Below, in pieces: positions 9,360 to 18,749 of a stretch of 51,192 nt of DNA. Within the stretch, counting starts at the first letter, position 1. Each line of letters starts with the position of its first letter. Location of the stretch: contig NZ_MDSK01000036.1 in NCBI RefSeq assembly GCF_002940205.1, positions 1-51,192 on the forward strand, written 5' to 3'. The DNA is from Xanthomonas arboricola pv. guizotiae (GTDB taxonomy: Bacteria > Pseudomonadota > Gammaproteobacteria > Xanthomonadales > Xanthomonadaceae). A model generated the notes under the pieces. It had not been told where the DNA came from and ran no database searches. It saw nothing but the letters and a program-made list of their open reading frames with translations. The position numbers were made by a program, and so were the translations under genes.

Positions 9360-11671
9360 GCGCTACCGCCTTCGTTGAGCCGCTCGGCGGCATGCCGGCG
9401 CAGCAGCACGCGTGCGGCCAGGGCCAGCAACAACGCCAGCAACACCACGGTGAAGGCCAGCCACACCGGGTGATGCGAGAAGTACCAGCGCAACCAGGTC
9501 GGCAGCGGCAGATGGCCCACGTAATAGGTCTGGTTGCCGACCAGGCTGGTGACCTTTTTCTGCTGCAGCAACACCACGCTGCCCTGGAAATCCTTGAGCA
9601 GCGCCGGGTCGAACCAGGCATCGAACAGACGGCTCATGTTGGCCGGGTCTTCGCTCTGGAACGCGACCACGCTGCGGCCGGATTTCAGCGGCGATTCGAA
9701 GCCCATCAACAGCACATCGTCCGGCTGCGGCTGCAGGGCGATGTCGGTGGTGGTCGGCAGGTCGGTGCGGCGCGCATCGAAGGACAGGAAGCCCGGCAGT
9801 TTTTCCAGCACCCAATCGGTCAGCGCAAAGCGGGTCGTCTGCCCGTCCTGGTCCACCGGCAGCTGCGCGCGCCATCGCTTGAACAGTGGCTGCGACTGCG
9901 CACTGCCGAGCAGCAACAGGTCGCGGTCGGCGTGTTGCTGCACGGCGCCGGCGCCGACGATCTGCGCATGCAGCGCCGGATACCCGGTGGAGGCGCCGAA
10001 GCGTCCAAGCAGGGTCAGCACATTGCCCAGGTCCTGGTCGCCCGGATTGTCGGGCAGCACGATGGTGGATTCGGACAGATCGGCCAGGCGCGTGAACGGG
10101 TAACCGGCATTGGCAAACGCGGCCAGGTTCGGCATCGCCATGTAGTGGTGAAAACCGCTCAGGTCGATGCTGGAATCGGCATCGATGGCGCCGGACACGT
10201 CCGGGAAAGTGTTCTTGCACTGCTCGCCCTGCGGGCGATCGAAGAAGAAGTGGAAGCGCAACTGGCTGTTGGCCGAGAACGCACCCACCGGCAATGTCAG
10301 GTCCTGGTGCACCGGCATGCTGCCGCGCGCGCCCAGGCTGTTCCACCAGCGCCTCGGGGTGGACTCGGCGAACGGGCGGCCGGTCAGCGGCAGCGTGGTC
10401 ACGAACGACTCGTTGATGCTGACGTTGAGCGCGGACTTGTTATCCACGTCCGGCACCGTGTAGCGGTATTTCAGCGCCACCGGAATGCCGTCGCGCTCCC
10501 ACACGAACAGGTCCGGCGGCAACTGCAGGCCGACCCGGATCAGGTCCGGGTGATAGCCGCTGACATTGAGCTGGCCGGGCTGGGTCACCAGATCGCCGAA
10601 GCGCACCGGATGCTGGCTGGATACCCACTTGGGCGCGTCGTACGGCTGACGCGGCGCCGGCGCGCTGACCTCGCCGATGCGGGCCACCGCCCCGGTCAAC
10701 GGCGCACGCAAGGCCAGCGCGGTGGCCGCGCGTTGCAGGTCTTCGCTGTTGCGGCCGAGCACCAGCAGCAGCTTGCCGTTCGGATCGGTCGGGTTGACCA
10801 CCACTGCCACGGTCGGCCCCCGGATATCGGCCACGCCACTGTCGGCGGTGGCGAACTGCGCCGGCAGCGTGCTGGGCGTGGCGAACACCACCGCGTTGCC
10901 GGTGGCCGGCAATGCATCGGTGGATGCCGGGAACACCGCGCCGCGATAGCCGGCCAGGGTGCCGAACCACGAGGCGACCACGCCGGCCGCCTGCAGCGTG
11001 GCGTGGTCCGGCCGCTGCGGAAAGTAGAACGGCAATTCCAGCCGACGCGTGTCGCGCACATCGAAAAACGGCACTGGCAACAACGCCAGGTTGTTGGCCA
11101 GCGCCAGCGGCGTGGTGGTCAGCGACAGGCTGGTGGCCGCGTCCACATTCGCCCACAGGCTGCTGTGGTCCGGGTCTTCGCACTCGCGCGTGTAATGGCC
11201 GATCAACTGCAGGTTGAGCTGGTTGTAATCGGTGACCAGGCGCGGGTCGATCGGCAGATCGGCCGAGAGCAGCTTGCCGGCATTGGCCTTGTCGGCGGGC
11301 AAGCTGCCCACGGTGACGCCATTGATGGTGACCTTCAGATGCGACAGGTCCGGCAACAGTGAGGGCGAATAGCTGTACTTGAGGTTGAGCGTGGCGGCAG
11401 TGACGATCTCGTCGCTGCGCACGCCGAAGGGCACGCCGGCACTGCCCTGCACGCCGCGCAGGGTGATTTCGTAATCGATGCCGAGCTCGCGCAGGCTGGA
11501 GGTGCGGGTGCTGCCGGCCGGCATCGGTGTCGGTGCGGGCGGCGCGCTCGCGGCGGTGCCGGCCTGCCCGGCCAGCGTGGTCGTCGACGTTGCCGGCACC
11601 GCCTGCTGCGCCTGCGCCAGGCCGGTCAGCAGGGTGAGCACACAGGTCAACACGGCCGGGGATATGCGCAT
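9356..11671 (-). CDS. bcsB: Cellulose synthase periplasmic subunit BcsB
   Basis: 771 residues. BcsB is the periplasmic partner that anchors to BcsA and guides the glucan chain through carbohydrate-binding and flavodoxin-like domains. The start was chosen at ATG 11669-11671 (MRISPAVL): an AAGGAAG Shine-Dalgarno precedes it, and it yields a clean signal peptide ending ...GLAQA. The open frame continues far upstream, but that part is the shadow of bcsA. A single C-terminal membrane helix (VWLAFTVVLLALLLALA) is followed by a short basic cytoplasmic tail, as in the family. The stop overlaps bcsZ by 4 bases, and bcsA lies 44 bases upstream. Confidence 0.93.
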   Translation of the reverse strand: MRISPAVLTCVLTLLTGLAQAQQAVPATSTTTLAGQAGTAASAPPAPTPMPAGSTRTSSLRELGIDYEITLRGVQGSAGVPFGVRSDEIVTAATLNLKYSYSPSLLPDLSHLKVTINGVTVGSLPADKANAGKLLSADLPIDPRLVTDYNQLNLQLIGHYTRECEDPDHSSLWANVDAATSLSLTTTPLALANNLALLPVPFFDVRDTRRLELPFYFPQRPDHATLQAAGVVASWFGTLAGYRGAVFPASTDALPATGNAVVFATPSTLPAQFATADSGVADIRGPTVAVVVNPTDPNGKLLLVLGRNSEDLQRAATALALRAPLTGAVARIGEVSAPAPRQPYDAPKWVSSQHPVRFGDLVTQPGQLNVSGYHPDLIRVGLQLPPDLFVWERDGIPVALKYRYTVPDVDNKSALNVSINESFVTTLPLTGRPFAESTPRRWWNSLGARGSMPVHQDLTLPVGAFSANSQLRFHFFFDRPQGEQCKNTFPDVSGAIDADSSIDLSGFHHYMAMPNLAAFANAGYPFTRLADLSESTIVLPDNPGDQDLGNVLTLLGRFGASTGYPALHAQIVGAGAVQQHADRDLLLLGSAQSQPLFKRWRAQLPVDQDGQTTRFALTDWVLEKLPGFLSFDARRTDLPTTTDIALQPQPDDVLLMGFESPLKSGRSVVAFQSEDPANMSRLFDAWFDPALLKDFQGSVVLLQQKKVTSLVGNQTYYVGHLPLPTWLRWYFSHHPVWLAFTVVLLALLLALAARVLLRRHAAERLNEGGSA

Positions 11672-11715
11672 CGGTTGCTTCCTTGCAGGGAAAAGGGAAA
11701 CGGCAGGCCTGACGC

Positions 11716-13860
11716 TCACGACTCCAGATCCAGCGCGCGCGCCGGGCGGAAGCCCTGACGCGCACTGAGCGCGATATGTCCGCCCAGGCGTCCAAAGCCG
11801 CGCGCGCTGGCGGCCAGCACCTGGCCCATCGAGCGCCAGAACGCATCGCGGTCGTGCCGGCCCCATTGCGACAGCCAGATGTCGGCGCGCGCAAAGGTCG
11901 AGGCCACCAGCCAGCGCTCCTGTTCCATCGACATCGCGGTGAACTGCACGCTGACCTGGCCGTCGCGGTCCTGCCGCACCACCGCCGGCAAGGTCTGCTC
12001 CACGCCGCGGTGACTGAGGCCGATCTGCACCGCCAAGCCGGGTTCGATCGGCTGCGGCTGGGCGAGCCTGATCGCCATGCCGCCGGTGGAAAAATTCAGC
12101 GAGCGGCTGGGCAGCACGCTGCCATCGGGCAGATACAGAGTGACCGGGACATCCAGCGGCACGCGATGGGCGCTGCGCACCTGGCGGGTTTCGCTGGCGG
12201 TGGCGATGGTGGCGCCCAGCAGCACCATGTTGTAGAGCGTCCAGGCCAGGTTGAACCAGATCGTCTGCTGCTCGCCGCTGCCGCCGACATAGATCAGGCG
12301 CAGCACCCCGGCAACCGCACCGGCCAGGTTGAGCAACAGCAGGAACAGGTACGGCTTGGCGATCTGCGCATCGAAATAACTGCGCGCCACCAGCCCGCCC
12401 TTGGGCGTGACGTTGAACTTGCCCAGCTTGGGGTTGAGCAGCGCAACCAGGGTGGGACGGAAGATGTACCAGGCCAGCGTGGTCTCGTAGACCTCGTTCC
12501 ACAGCAGATGGCGGAAGCGGCTCTGCACCCGCAGGTTGGTCAGATTGGCCTGCAGGATATGCGGCAAAGCATAGGCCAGGATCATCAACGCCGAGGCCTG
12601 GATCACGTGCGCGCCGAAGAACAGATAGGCCAGCGGCGCCGTGAGGTAGATGATGCGCGGCAAGCCGTAGAAGAAGTGCAGCATCGCGTTGAGGTAGCAC
12701 AGCCGCTGCGAGAGCCTGAGCCCGCGCCCCAGCAACGGATTGTCGATACGCGCGATCTGCGCCATGCCGCGCGCCCAGCGGATGCGCTGCGCCACATGCC
12801 CGGACAGGCTCTCGGTGGCCAGGCCTGCGGCTTGCGGCACCGCCAGGTAGGCGGTGCGATAGCCGCGGCGCTGCAGCTTGAGCGCGGTGTGGGCGTCCTC
12901 GGTGACGGTTTCCACCGCCACCCCGCCCACCTCTTCCAGCGCGCTGCGCTTGATCACCGCGCAGGAGCCGCAGAAGAACGTGGCGTTCCACTGGTCGTTG
13001 CCATCCTGCAGCAGGCCGTAAAACAGCTCGCCTTCGTTGGGCACCTTGCCGTGCGTGCCCAGGTTGCGTTCGAACGGGTCGGGCGAGAAGAAATAGTGCG
13101 GCATCTGCACCAGGGCCAGCCCGGTGTCGCGCAGGAACCAGCCCATCGCCACCTGCAGGAAACTGCGGGTGGGAATGTGGTCGCAGTCGAAGATCGCCAC
13201 GTACTCGCCGCTGCATTTCTTCAGCGCGGCATTGATGTTGCCGGCCTTGGCGTGCGCGTTGTTGGTACGGGTGACGTAGTTGATGCCGACCTCGGCACAG
13301 AAGTCGCGGAATGCGTCGCGGCGGCCGTCATCGAGCAGATGGATGGTGATCTTGCCGGCCGGCCAATCGATCACGCTGGCCGCCAGCACGGTGGTGCGCA
13401 CCACCGACAACGGCTCGTTGTAGGTGGGAATGAACACGTCCACGCTCGGCCACAGGGCCTGGTCGGCCGGCAACGGCACCGGCTTGCGGTCGAGCGGCCA
13501 CAGCACCTGGAAATAGCCCAGCACCAGGATCACGAAGGCATACAGCTCCGCGCCCAGCAGGCCCAGGCCCAGGATGAAATCCACCGCGCTGCCCACGCCC
13601 ATGGTCTGGGTCGTGCGCCACCAGATGTAGCGGCACGACACCGCCAGCGACATGCCCATCATCGTCAGGATCACCACCCGCCCGCCGCGCTTGCGCACCG
13701 CCAGCGCCACGGCGAACAGCACCCCGGAAAACACCAGTTGCCGGGTGACGTCCATCGGCACGGCGACCACGAACACCAGCAGCAAGCCGCCCAGCAACCA
13801 CAGCGCCCAGGTCGCCAGCGTGGACAGCGGTGATCCGGAACGGCGGCTGGCAGCGGTCAT
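11716..13860 (-). CDS. bcsA: Cellulose synthase catalytic subunit BcsA (GT2 + PilZ)
   Basis: 714 residues. This processive inner-membrane GT2 enzyme polymerises UDP-glucose into beta-1,4-glucan. After N-terminal membrane helices come the hallmarks: LDDG (D177-D178), DCDHIP (225-227, DxD), TEDAHT (TED, 320-322) and QRIRW (358-362), followed by further helices. A C-terminal PilZ domain has RSAHR (562-566, RxxxR) and NFSTGG (589-594), the c-di-GMP binding signature, so activity is expected to be c-di-GMP dependent. Start: ATG 13858-13860 has GGAGG eight bases upstream; the in-frame TTG at 13875 is less likely. It sits 92 bases after bcsP. Confidence 0.95.
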   Translation of the reverse strand: MTAASRRSGSPLSTLATWALWLLGGLLLVFVVAVPMDVTRQLVFSGVLFAVALAVRKRGGRVVILTMMGMSLAVSCRYIWWRTTQTMGVGSAVDFILGLGLLGAELYAFVILVLGYFQVLWPLDRKPVPLPADQALWPSVDVFIPTYNEPLSVVRTTVLAASVIDWPAGKITIHLLDDGRRDAFRDFCAEVGINYVTRTNNAHAKAGNINAALKKCSGEYVAIFDCDHIPTRSFLQVAMGWFLRDTGLALVQMPHYFFSPDPFERNLGTHGKVPNEGELFYGLLQDGNDQWNATFFCGSCAVIKRSALEEVGGVAVETVTEDAHTALKLQRRGYRTAYLAVPQAAGLATESLSGHVAQRIRWARGMAQIARIDNPLLGRGLRLSQRLCYLNAMLHFFYGLPRIIYLTAPLAYLFFGAHVIQASALMILAYALPHILQANLTNLRVQSRFRHLLWNEVYETTLAWYIFRPTLVALLNPKLGKFNVTPKGGLVARSYFDAQIAKPYLFLLLLNLAGAVAGVLRLIYVGGSGEQQTIWFNLAWTLYNMVLLGATIATASETRQVRSAHRVPLDVPVTLYLPDGSVLPSRSLNFSTGGMAIRLAQPQPIEPGLAVQIGLSHRGVEQTLPAVVRQDRDGQVSVQFTAMSMEQERWLVASTFARADIWLSQWGRHDRDAFWRSMGQVLAASARGFGRLGGHIALSARQGFRPARALDLES

Positions 13861-13952
13861 CAGATAATCCTCCAAGCGTGGCGGTGTGCGTCAGAACAAG
13901 GCGAAACAGGCGAGCGCAGCGGCGCTTGCCGAAAGTCACACGGTGGTGCTGA

Positions 13953-14438
13953 TCAGCGCGAGCGCAGTCGCTGCAGCGGGCTTTGCGTCGAGCTGGGCGC
14001 GTCCGCCTGCAGCAGCCGCTGGAACAAGCGCTCCAACGGCGTCTGCGCCTGGCGCTCGCCTGGCTGCGATGCAGGCACTGCGGGCTCGTCGAGCTGGCGC
14101 AATTTACGTAGCGGCGCGAGCACATCGAGCGGCGGGCCTGCCGTCTCTTCGACAGGCAGTGACCGATGCGCCGCCGGCGCTGCCTGCACGACAGGCGAAA
14201 CACTAGGCGCTGATGCAGCAGGCGCCGGCAGCGGCACTGGCGTCTGCGCGGCATCCGCCGCAGCGGCGGTCTGTTCGACCGCTGCCGGGACCGGCGTTTG
14301 CGTCACTCCCGGACTGCGCGGCGGCAGCTGGCTGTGGGCGAAATCCTGATAGCCCGCGCTCGCCGGCGTCCCCAACCGCGCGAACAGGCCGGACACATCG
14401 TCGTGCCCGGAGGTTGCCTTGGTGTTCTTCGGTGCCAT
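13953..14438 (-). CDS. bcsP: Proline-rich cellulose operon protein, BcsP-like
   Basis: 161 residues. The N-terminal part, DDVSGLFARLGTPASAGYQDF, resembles the short conserved motif of BcsR/BcsP proteins, which are thought to help localise or assemble the cellulose synthase. The middle is Ala/Pro/Val-rich and probably disordered, and the C-terminus (PLERLFQRLLQADAP) is helical. Start: ATG 14436-14438 has GGGGGAG just upstream; the preceding GTG codon is in frame but less likely. Its place between bcsD and bcsA fits a BcsP role. The identity is based on position and the short motif, so confidence is moderate. Confidence 0.62.
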   Translation of the reverse strand: MAPKNTKATSGHDDVSGLFARLGTPASAGYQDFAHSQLPPRSPGVTQTPVPAAVEQTAAAADAAQTPVPLPAPAASAPSVSPVVQAAPAAHRSLPVEETAGPPLDVLAPLRKLRQLDEPAVPASQPGERQAQTPLERLFQRLLQADAPSSTQSPLQRLRSR

Positions 14439-14467
14439 CACACTCCCCCTTGCCCGACTTCACCCGT

Positions 14468-14923
14468 TCATGCCGTCCGCAGCAACATGAAGTTGCGCAG
14501 ATCCATGCTGTCGCCTGGCGCGGTCTGCACCGCCAGGCCTGCCAGCATCCCAAGTTGCTGGAACCATCCTTCGTACACGCCCTGCAGGAACCCGTCGCTC
14601 CACGCCACGCCATCCAGTGCCACGCCCAACGGCGCGCTGGCGTGCTGGATCCGCACGTGGTCGGCGTGTTCGTGCATCGCGCACTGGCCCCAATCGCAGC
14701 GCTCCCACACGGCGTTGGCGGCCTGCTGCATCTCCTCCAGGGTCGCGCAGTGCGCCAGCCGGTGCTCGCGCGCGAAGCGCCGGCCGATGCGCGCCATCAA
14801 CGGGGCCAGATCGTCCTCGGGCAACTCGGCGCCAAACTCGGCGGCCATCGCTCGCACAAACCCCAGCCACTGCCGGGAGCAGCTGCGCGCGCGGTACAGC
14901 GACAATGGATCGGGTGCAGTCAT
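14468..14923 (-). CDS. bcsD: Cellulose synthase subunit D
   Basis: 151 residues (Acetobacter BcsD is about 156). BcsD is a periplasmic ring-forming protein, known in Komagataeibacter to order glucan chains into crystalline ribbons. The sequence shows the expected all-helix start (LYRARSCSRQWLGFVRAMAAEF) and a C-terminal MDLRNFMLL. No signal peptide is seen at this start. Start choice: ATG 14921-14923 (MTAPDP) gives the family length; ATGs at 14953-14965 would add a short hydrophobic segment. The Shine-Dalgarno is weak. As first gene of the bcs operon, it implies a promoter in the 171 bases below pncB, but I see no clear one. Confidence 0.75.
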   Translation of the reverse strand: MTAPDPLSLYRARSCSRQWLGFVRAMAAEFGAELPEDDLAPLMARIGRRFAREHRLAHCATLEEMQQAANAVWERCDWGQCAMHEHADHVRIQHASAPLGVALDGVAWSDGFLQGVYEGWFQQLGMLAGLAVQTAPGDSMDLRNFMLLRTA

Positions 14924-15094
14924 TCGGGCGTCGTGCGGGAAAGGGACAAACATCAACATCGCGTGCATCGGAAGTGAAGCAAGCGTGATGCCAATGTTAA
15001 CGAACCCGGCAGCCAATTGAGCGCTGCATCGCACTTTTCCGGCCATTCCCCGACACCGCGCCAAGCATCGGCACAAGCCGCCGCTACACGTCAG

Positions 15095-16291
15095 TCACTG
15101 CCGCGCGTGGTCACCCGGTTCCGGCATCGGCGGCAGGCCGAACACATCGCGCAGATAGCGCAGGTAACCGGCGTCCTCGCACATGCTCTTGCCCGGCGAG
15201 TCGCTGAGCTTTGCCACCGGCTGCCCATTGCAGCGGACCATCTTGATCACGATCTGCAGCGGTGCCGGCCCCAGGTCGTTGGTGAGACTGGTGCCGACCC
15301 CGAACGCCAGCCGGCAGCGGGTGTGGAAGTGCGCGTACAGCCGCATCACCTTGTCGATATTGAGGCCGTCGCTGAACACCAGCACCTTGGTCGCGGGGTC
15401 GATGCGGTGTGCCTGCAGGTGGGCGATGACGCGCTCGCCCCACTCGAACGGGTCGCCCGAATCGTGGCGCATGCCATCGAACAGCTTGCAGAAATACAGA
15501 TCGAAGTCGCGCAGGAACGCGTCCAGCCCGACCACATCGGACAGGGCGATGCCCAGATCGCCGCGGTACTCGCGCGCCCACGATTCCAGCGCGGCCACCT
15601 GCGAGTCGCGCAGCCGCGGCCCCAGCGCCTGGAACGCCTGCAGGTACTCGTGCGCCATCGTGCCCAGCGGGGTCAGGCCATAATGCTTGGCGAAATACAC
15701 ATTGCTGGTGCCGACGAACTGCTCGCCCAGGCCATCGCGCAGCAACGGCAGCAACTCGCCGTGCCAGTGCCGCGAGTAGCGCCGCCGGGTGCCGTAGTCG
15801 GCGATCTTGCAGCCGGCCGGCATGCTGCGCAGGCTGCTCACCTTCTCGCGCAGGCGGCTGCGGCCTTGTTCGTAATCCGGCTCGGAGGTGTTGCGGAACC
15901 ACACCTCGTTGATGATCGCCAGCAACGGCACTTCGAACAGGATGGTGTGCAGCCACGGGCCGCGGATGGTCAGCTCGATCTCGCCCGGATGGGTGGTCGA
16001 TGCCGACAGCTGCAGGTACTTGCGGTCCAGATGGAACAGCGCCAGGAAGTCGGCGAAATCCGGCTTGATGAAGCGCAGGCCGCGCAGATAGGCCACTTCG
16101 TCCTCGCGCAGCCGCAACCGGCACAGCGCATCGATCTCGCGCGAGATCTCGTCGATGAACCGGGCCAGATCCACGCCGGGCGTGCGGCACTTGAAGCGGT
16201 AGTCGACCTGCGCGGCCGGATGCTGATGCAGCACCGCCTGCATCATGGTGAATTTGTACAGGTCGGTGTCGAGCAGCGAATGGATGATCAT
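15095..16291 (-). CDS. pncB: Nicotinate phosphoribosyltransferase
   Basis: 398 residues, the usual length for proteobacterial PncB. It converts nicotinate plus PRPP (with ATP hydrolysis) to nicotinate mononucleotide, the Preiss-Handler step of NAD salvage, in the cytoplasm. Diagnostic stretches are [17 protein letters not shown] at the N-terminus, [14 protein letters not shown] with the His that is transiently phosphorylated in the family, [10 protein letters not shown], and [10 protein letters not shown] for phosphate binding. It stands alone between two polysaccharide operons on the same strand, 171 bases before bcsD and 119 after the GH113-like gene. Confidence 0.96.
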   Translation of the reverse strand: MIIHSLLDTDLYKFTMMQAVLHQHPAAQVDYRFKCRTPGVDLARFIDEISREIDALCRLRLREDEVAYLRGLRFIKPDFADFLALFHLDRKYLQLSASTTHPGEIELTIRGPWLHTILFEVPLLAIINEVWFRNTSEPDYEQGRSRLREKVSSLRSMPAGCKIADYGTRRRYSRHWHGELLPLLRDGLGEQFVGTSNVYFAKHYGLTPLGTMAHEYLQAFQALGPRLRDSQVAALESWAREYRGDLGIALSDVVGLDAFLRDFDLYFCKLFDGMRHDSGDPFEWGERVIAHLQAHRIDPATKVLVFSDGLNIDKVMRLYAHFHTRCRLAFGVGTSLTNDLGPAPLQIVIKMVRCNGQPVAKLSDSPGKSMCEDAGYLRYLRDVFGLPPMPEPGDHARQ

Positions 16292-16371
16292 GCTGCCGGA
16301 TTATGCCCGCAGCGGCAGTGCGCCTGGCGATTTCCCTTGGCGCTTCGCCCCGGTAATGCACCTCGGCAATT

Positions 16372-16404
16372 GCGCCTGGCACTCCGTAGGAGAGTGCCAG
16401 GCGC
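16372..16404 (-). terminator. Perfect 13-bp hairpin closing the xag-like operon
   Basis: GCGCCTGGCACTC (16372-16384) and GAGTGCCAGGCGC (16392-16404) pair without mismatch around a 7-base loop, 6 bases after the stop of the GH113-like gene. The minus-strand 3' flank lacks a U-run, so this is an intrinsic-like or processing-protective hairpin. Confidence 0.65.
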
Positions 16405-16410
16405 CATCGC

Positions 16411-17379
16411 TCAGCGCGCCAGCACCTGCTGCGCCGGTTTGCCCTGCACGGTGAAGTCGCTGTCGCCCGGACCACCGGCCTTGGGATCGGTGTACCAGCA
16501 CCACAGCGCAATGCCTTCCACGGCGTGCGCCTGCAGCACCTTGCGCCACTGCTGCAACACCTGCAGTTGCAGGCGGGTATCCACTGCGGCGGCGCGTTGC
16601 TCCGGGCTCTCCCATGGCGCGGCCAGGCTGCCACGTGCAGAACGCAGGCCCAGCTCCGCCACCCACACCGGTTTGCCCACGCGCTGCCCCAGTTGCTGCA
16701 GGCGCTGCGCGGCGGCGTTCATCTCGGCCGTGCGCGTGGCGGCCGCTTCGGACAGCCGCGGATACAGGCTGGTGCCCACCGCATCGAACAAGGACCAGTA
16801 GCGGAAGCTTTCGGCGTGTTCCATGCCGTCGGCCACGTACAGCAGCTTGCCGTGGTAGACCTTGCGCACTTCCGCCACCAGGCCGGGCCACTGCGGCGCG
16901 TCCTGCAGCTTGCGCAGTTCGGTGCCGATCACCAGCGCTTCGGCGTGCTCGTCTTCGGCCAGTCTGGCCAACGGCAGCAACGCGTTCTGATACGCGGCAA
17001 ACCAGGCTGCCTGGTCGGTGGGCGCGGTGTCGCCGGCCCAATGCCCGGGGATCCACACATGCACCTTGAGCGTGGCCTGCAGGCCGGCGTGGTGGCTCTG
17101 CCGCAACGCCGCGCGCATCGCCTCCACGCTGCTGTCGCTGCCCAGCACCGGGTCGTTCGACTGCGGGTTGGCCTGCCACACGAACGCGACCAGCAACGCC
17201 TTGCTGGCGCCGGTCCTGGCCAGCGCGTCCAGCGACTGCCCCGCCGCCTCGCTTTGCCACGGCGCATTGGCCGAGACCTTGACGTTGGCGCCCATCCACG
17301 TCGATGCATCGGCGTTGCAGCCATTGACCAGCATGCACGCCCCGACCAGAAACGCGGTGCTCAGAACGCGTTTGAACAT
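16411..17379 (-). CDS. GH113-like glycosidase lipoprotein of the xag-like operon
   Basis: 322 residues. The N-terminus MFKRVLSTAFLVGACMLVNGC has a lipobox (LVNGC, Cys21), so it should be an envelope lipoprotein. The body has the TIM-barrel pattern of GH113/GTA-like glycosidases: VHVWIPGHW, EALVIGTEL with a candidate acid Glu, and KPVWVAELG with a candidate nucleophile Glu. It overlaps the upstream membrane-protein gene by 19 bases and closes the cluster, so it probably trims or releases the polymer made by the GT2 synthase, much as BcsZ does for cellulose. The substrate is unknown. The larger open frame covering this region in another phase is a shadow. Confidence 0.75.
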   Translation of the reverse strand: MFKRVLSTAFLVGACMLVNGCNADASTWMGANVKVSANAPWQSEAAGQSLDALARTGASKALLVAFVWQANPQSNDPVLGSDSSVEAMRAALRQSHHAGLQATLKVHVWIPGHWAGDTAPTDQAAWFAAYQNALLPLARLAEDEHAEALVIGTELRKLQDAPQWPGLVAEVRKVYHGKLLYVADGMEHAESFRYWSLFDAVGTSLYPRLSEAAATRTAEMNAAAQRLQQLGQRVGKPVWVAELGLRSARGSLAAPWESPEQRAAAVDTRLQLQVLQQWRKVLQAHAVEGIALWCWYTDPKAGGPGDSDFTVQGKPAQQVLAR

Positions 17380-18749
17380 GTGGCGGATGCCTCGTTGGTG
17401 GACGCGGTCGTGGTAGGCGCGCAGTCCATTGCACCGATGACCGCAGTGTTCTTGTCCGGCTGCACCATTGCAGCGGTGTCAGCAGGCGTGGTGGCACCGG
17501 CAGCGAGTTGCGTGGGTGCGGCCACGTCCGCGACAGTCGTCACGCTGGGCTGCGCCTGCACGGCGTCCGCTGCCGGCGTCGCCGCGCCGGTCGGCAACGC
17601 TACCGGCGCGCGCATGACCACCGCCTCGCCCTGCAGCAAGGATTGCGTATCGGCAGGCGCCGCACGCATCCAGCTACCCCAGCCCTGCGGCTGTACCCAG
17701 GCCGCACCGATCAGGCCCAGCAACAGCAGGCCGGCGGCCTGGCTGCGCTGATCGGCATGCAGCGCGCGCAGCAGCAACGCTGCCGGCACCCACAGCAGCA
17801 GCAAGGCGTCGAACCCGGCCCAGCCGAAGGCGAACGACAGCGCCGCCGCACAGACCACGGTGCCGACACTGGCCAGCACGCCGCGCGTGAGCGCGCCGCT
17901 GCGGCTGCGGGCCAGCAGCGCCAGCACCGGGAAGCAGACCACCGCCGCCACGCCCCAGCGCACGGCCGGCAACCAGCCTTGCGCATGCTCGGCCAGCGGC
18001 AACGGCAGCGGATGCGCGCCCTGCCCGATGCTGGACAGCGTCGGCCACGGGGCGTTGAACACGGCCAGATTGACGTAGGCCCACATGCCGACCAGAAACG
18101 CGAACGGCAGATAGCACACCAGGTAGAACGAACCCGGCGCCTTGCGCAGCATCTGCGGCGGCATCACCAACAGCAGCCACGGTGCCACCATCGTCGACAG
18201 CGCCAGTGTCTGCAGATCCAGGCACAACAGGATGCACAACCAGCCGGCGATGCGCAGATAGGTGAAGGCCTCTACCGGCGTCTGCAGGCGGCGCAAGGTG
18301 CGGCACAAGCCGTAGAACGCCAGCAGACCCACCGCCTGGCTTCCGCCTGCGGCGATCGGCAGCAGGAACAGCGGATTGCAGCCCACCAGCAGGGTCAAAC
18401 CACTGGCCCAGCCGCGCCCGAACACACCGGCCAGATCACGCCACAGCAGCGACAGGAACAGCGCGTTGGCGGCGACCGCCAGGAACGGCCAGACCTGGAA
18501 CGGCAGATTCCAGCGGTGCAGCCCCAGATTGATCGCCCACGACAACAGACCGGTTGCCGGCAAGCCGGCCGCTGGTGCGATTGCCGGTGCGGCAGCGCCG
18601 ACCGACTGCAGCAGCAGCGGCTGGCTCAGCAGCGACAGGGCCACCACGGCAACCAGAAACGCCGGCAGCCCGCTGTGACGACGCGAAACCGCCGACTCAC
18701 TCTTCGAGTGCGGCGCGGCGCTCGTTTTCCGAATGCTTGCTGATGCCAT
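17361..18749 (-). CDS. xagC: Polytopic membrane protein, XagC-like
   Basis: 462 residues. A basic N-terminus is followed by about ten predicted membrane helices (for example AFLVAVVALSLLSQPLLLQ and FLVGMWAYVNLAVF) over residues 28-370. After these comes an Ala/Thr/Pro-rich tail with two Cys residues that is probably periplasmic. No enzymatic motif is visible. It overlaps the GT2 synthase gene by 53 bases and the lipoprotein gene by 19, so it belongs to one operon. The symbol is assigned by position from the xagABC biofilm cluster described in X. campestris; I have not been able to align it. It may be a polymer transport or assembly factor. Confidence 0.6.
   Translation of the reverse strand: MASASIRKTSAAPHSKSESAVSRRHSGLPAFLVAVVALSLLSQPLLLQSVGAAAPAIAPAAGLPATGLLSWAINLGLHRWNLPFQVWPFLAVAANALFLSLLWRDLAGVFGRGWASGLTLLVGCNPLFLLPIAAGGSQAVGLLAFYGLCRTLRRLQTPVEAFTYLRIAGWLCILLCLDLQTLALSTMVAPWLLLVMPPQMLRKAPGSFYLVCYLPFAFLVGMWAYVNLAVFNAPWPTLSSIGQGAHPLPLPLAEHAQGWLPAVRWGVAAVVCFPVLALLARSRSGALTRGVLASVGTVVCAAALSFAFGWAGFDALLLLWVPAALLLRALHADQRSQAAGLLLLGLIGAAWVQPQGWGSWMRAAPADTQSLLQGEAVVMRAPVALPTGAATPAADAVQAQPSVTTVADVAAPTQLAAGATTPADTAAMVQPDKNTAVIGAMDCAPTTTASTNEASATCSNAF

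Noticed and set aside
11672..13216. Upstream extension of bcsB, as one 1286-residue protein
   Set aside because: It is out of phase with and inside bcsA. The downstream ATG at 11671 has a Shine-Dalgarno and signal peptide.
16301..17497. Alternative frame covering the GH113-like lipoprotein gene
   Set aside because: It is Arg/Gly/Ala-rich with no motif. The overlapping frame has a lipobox and glycosidase motifs.
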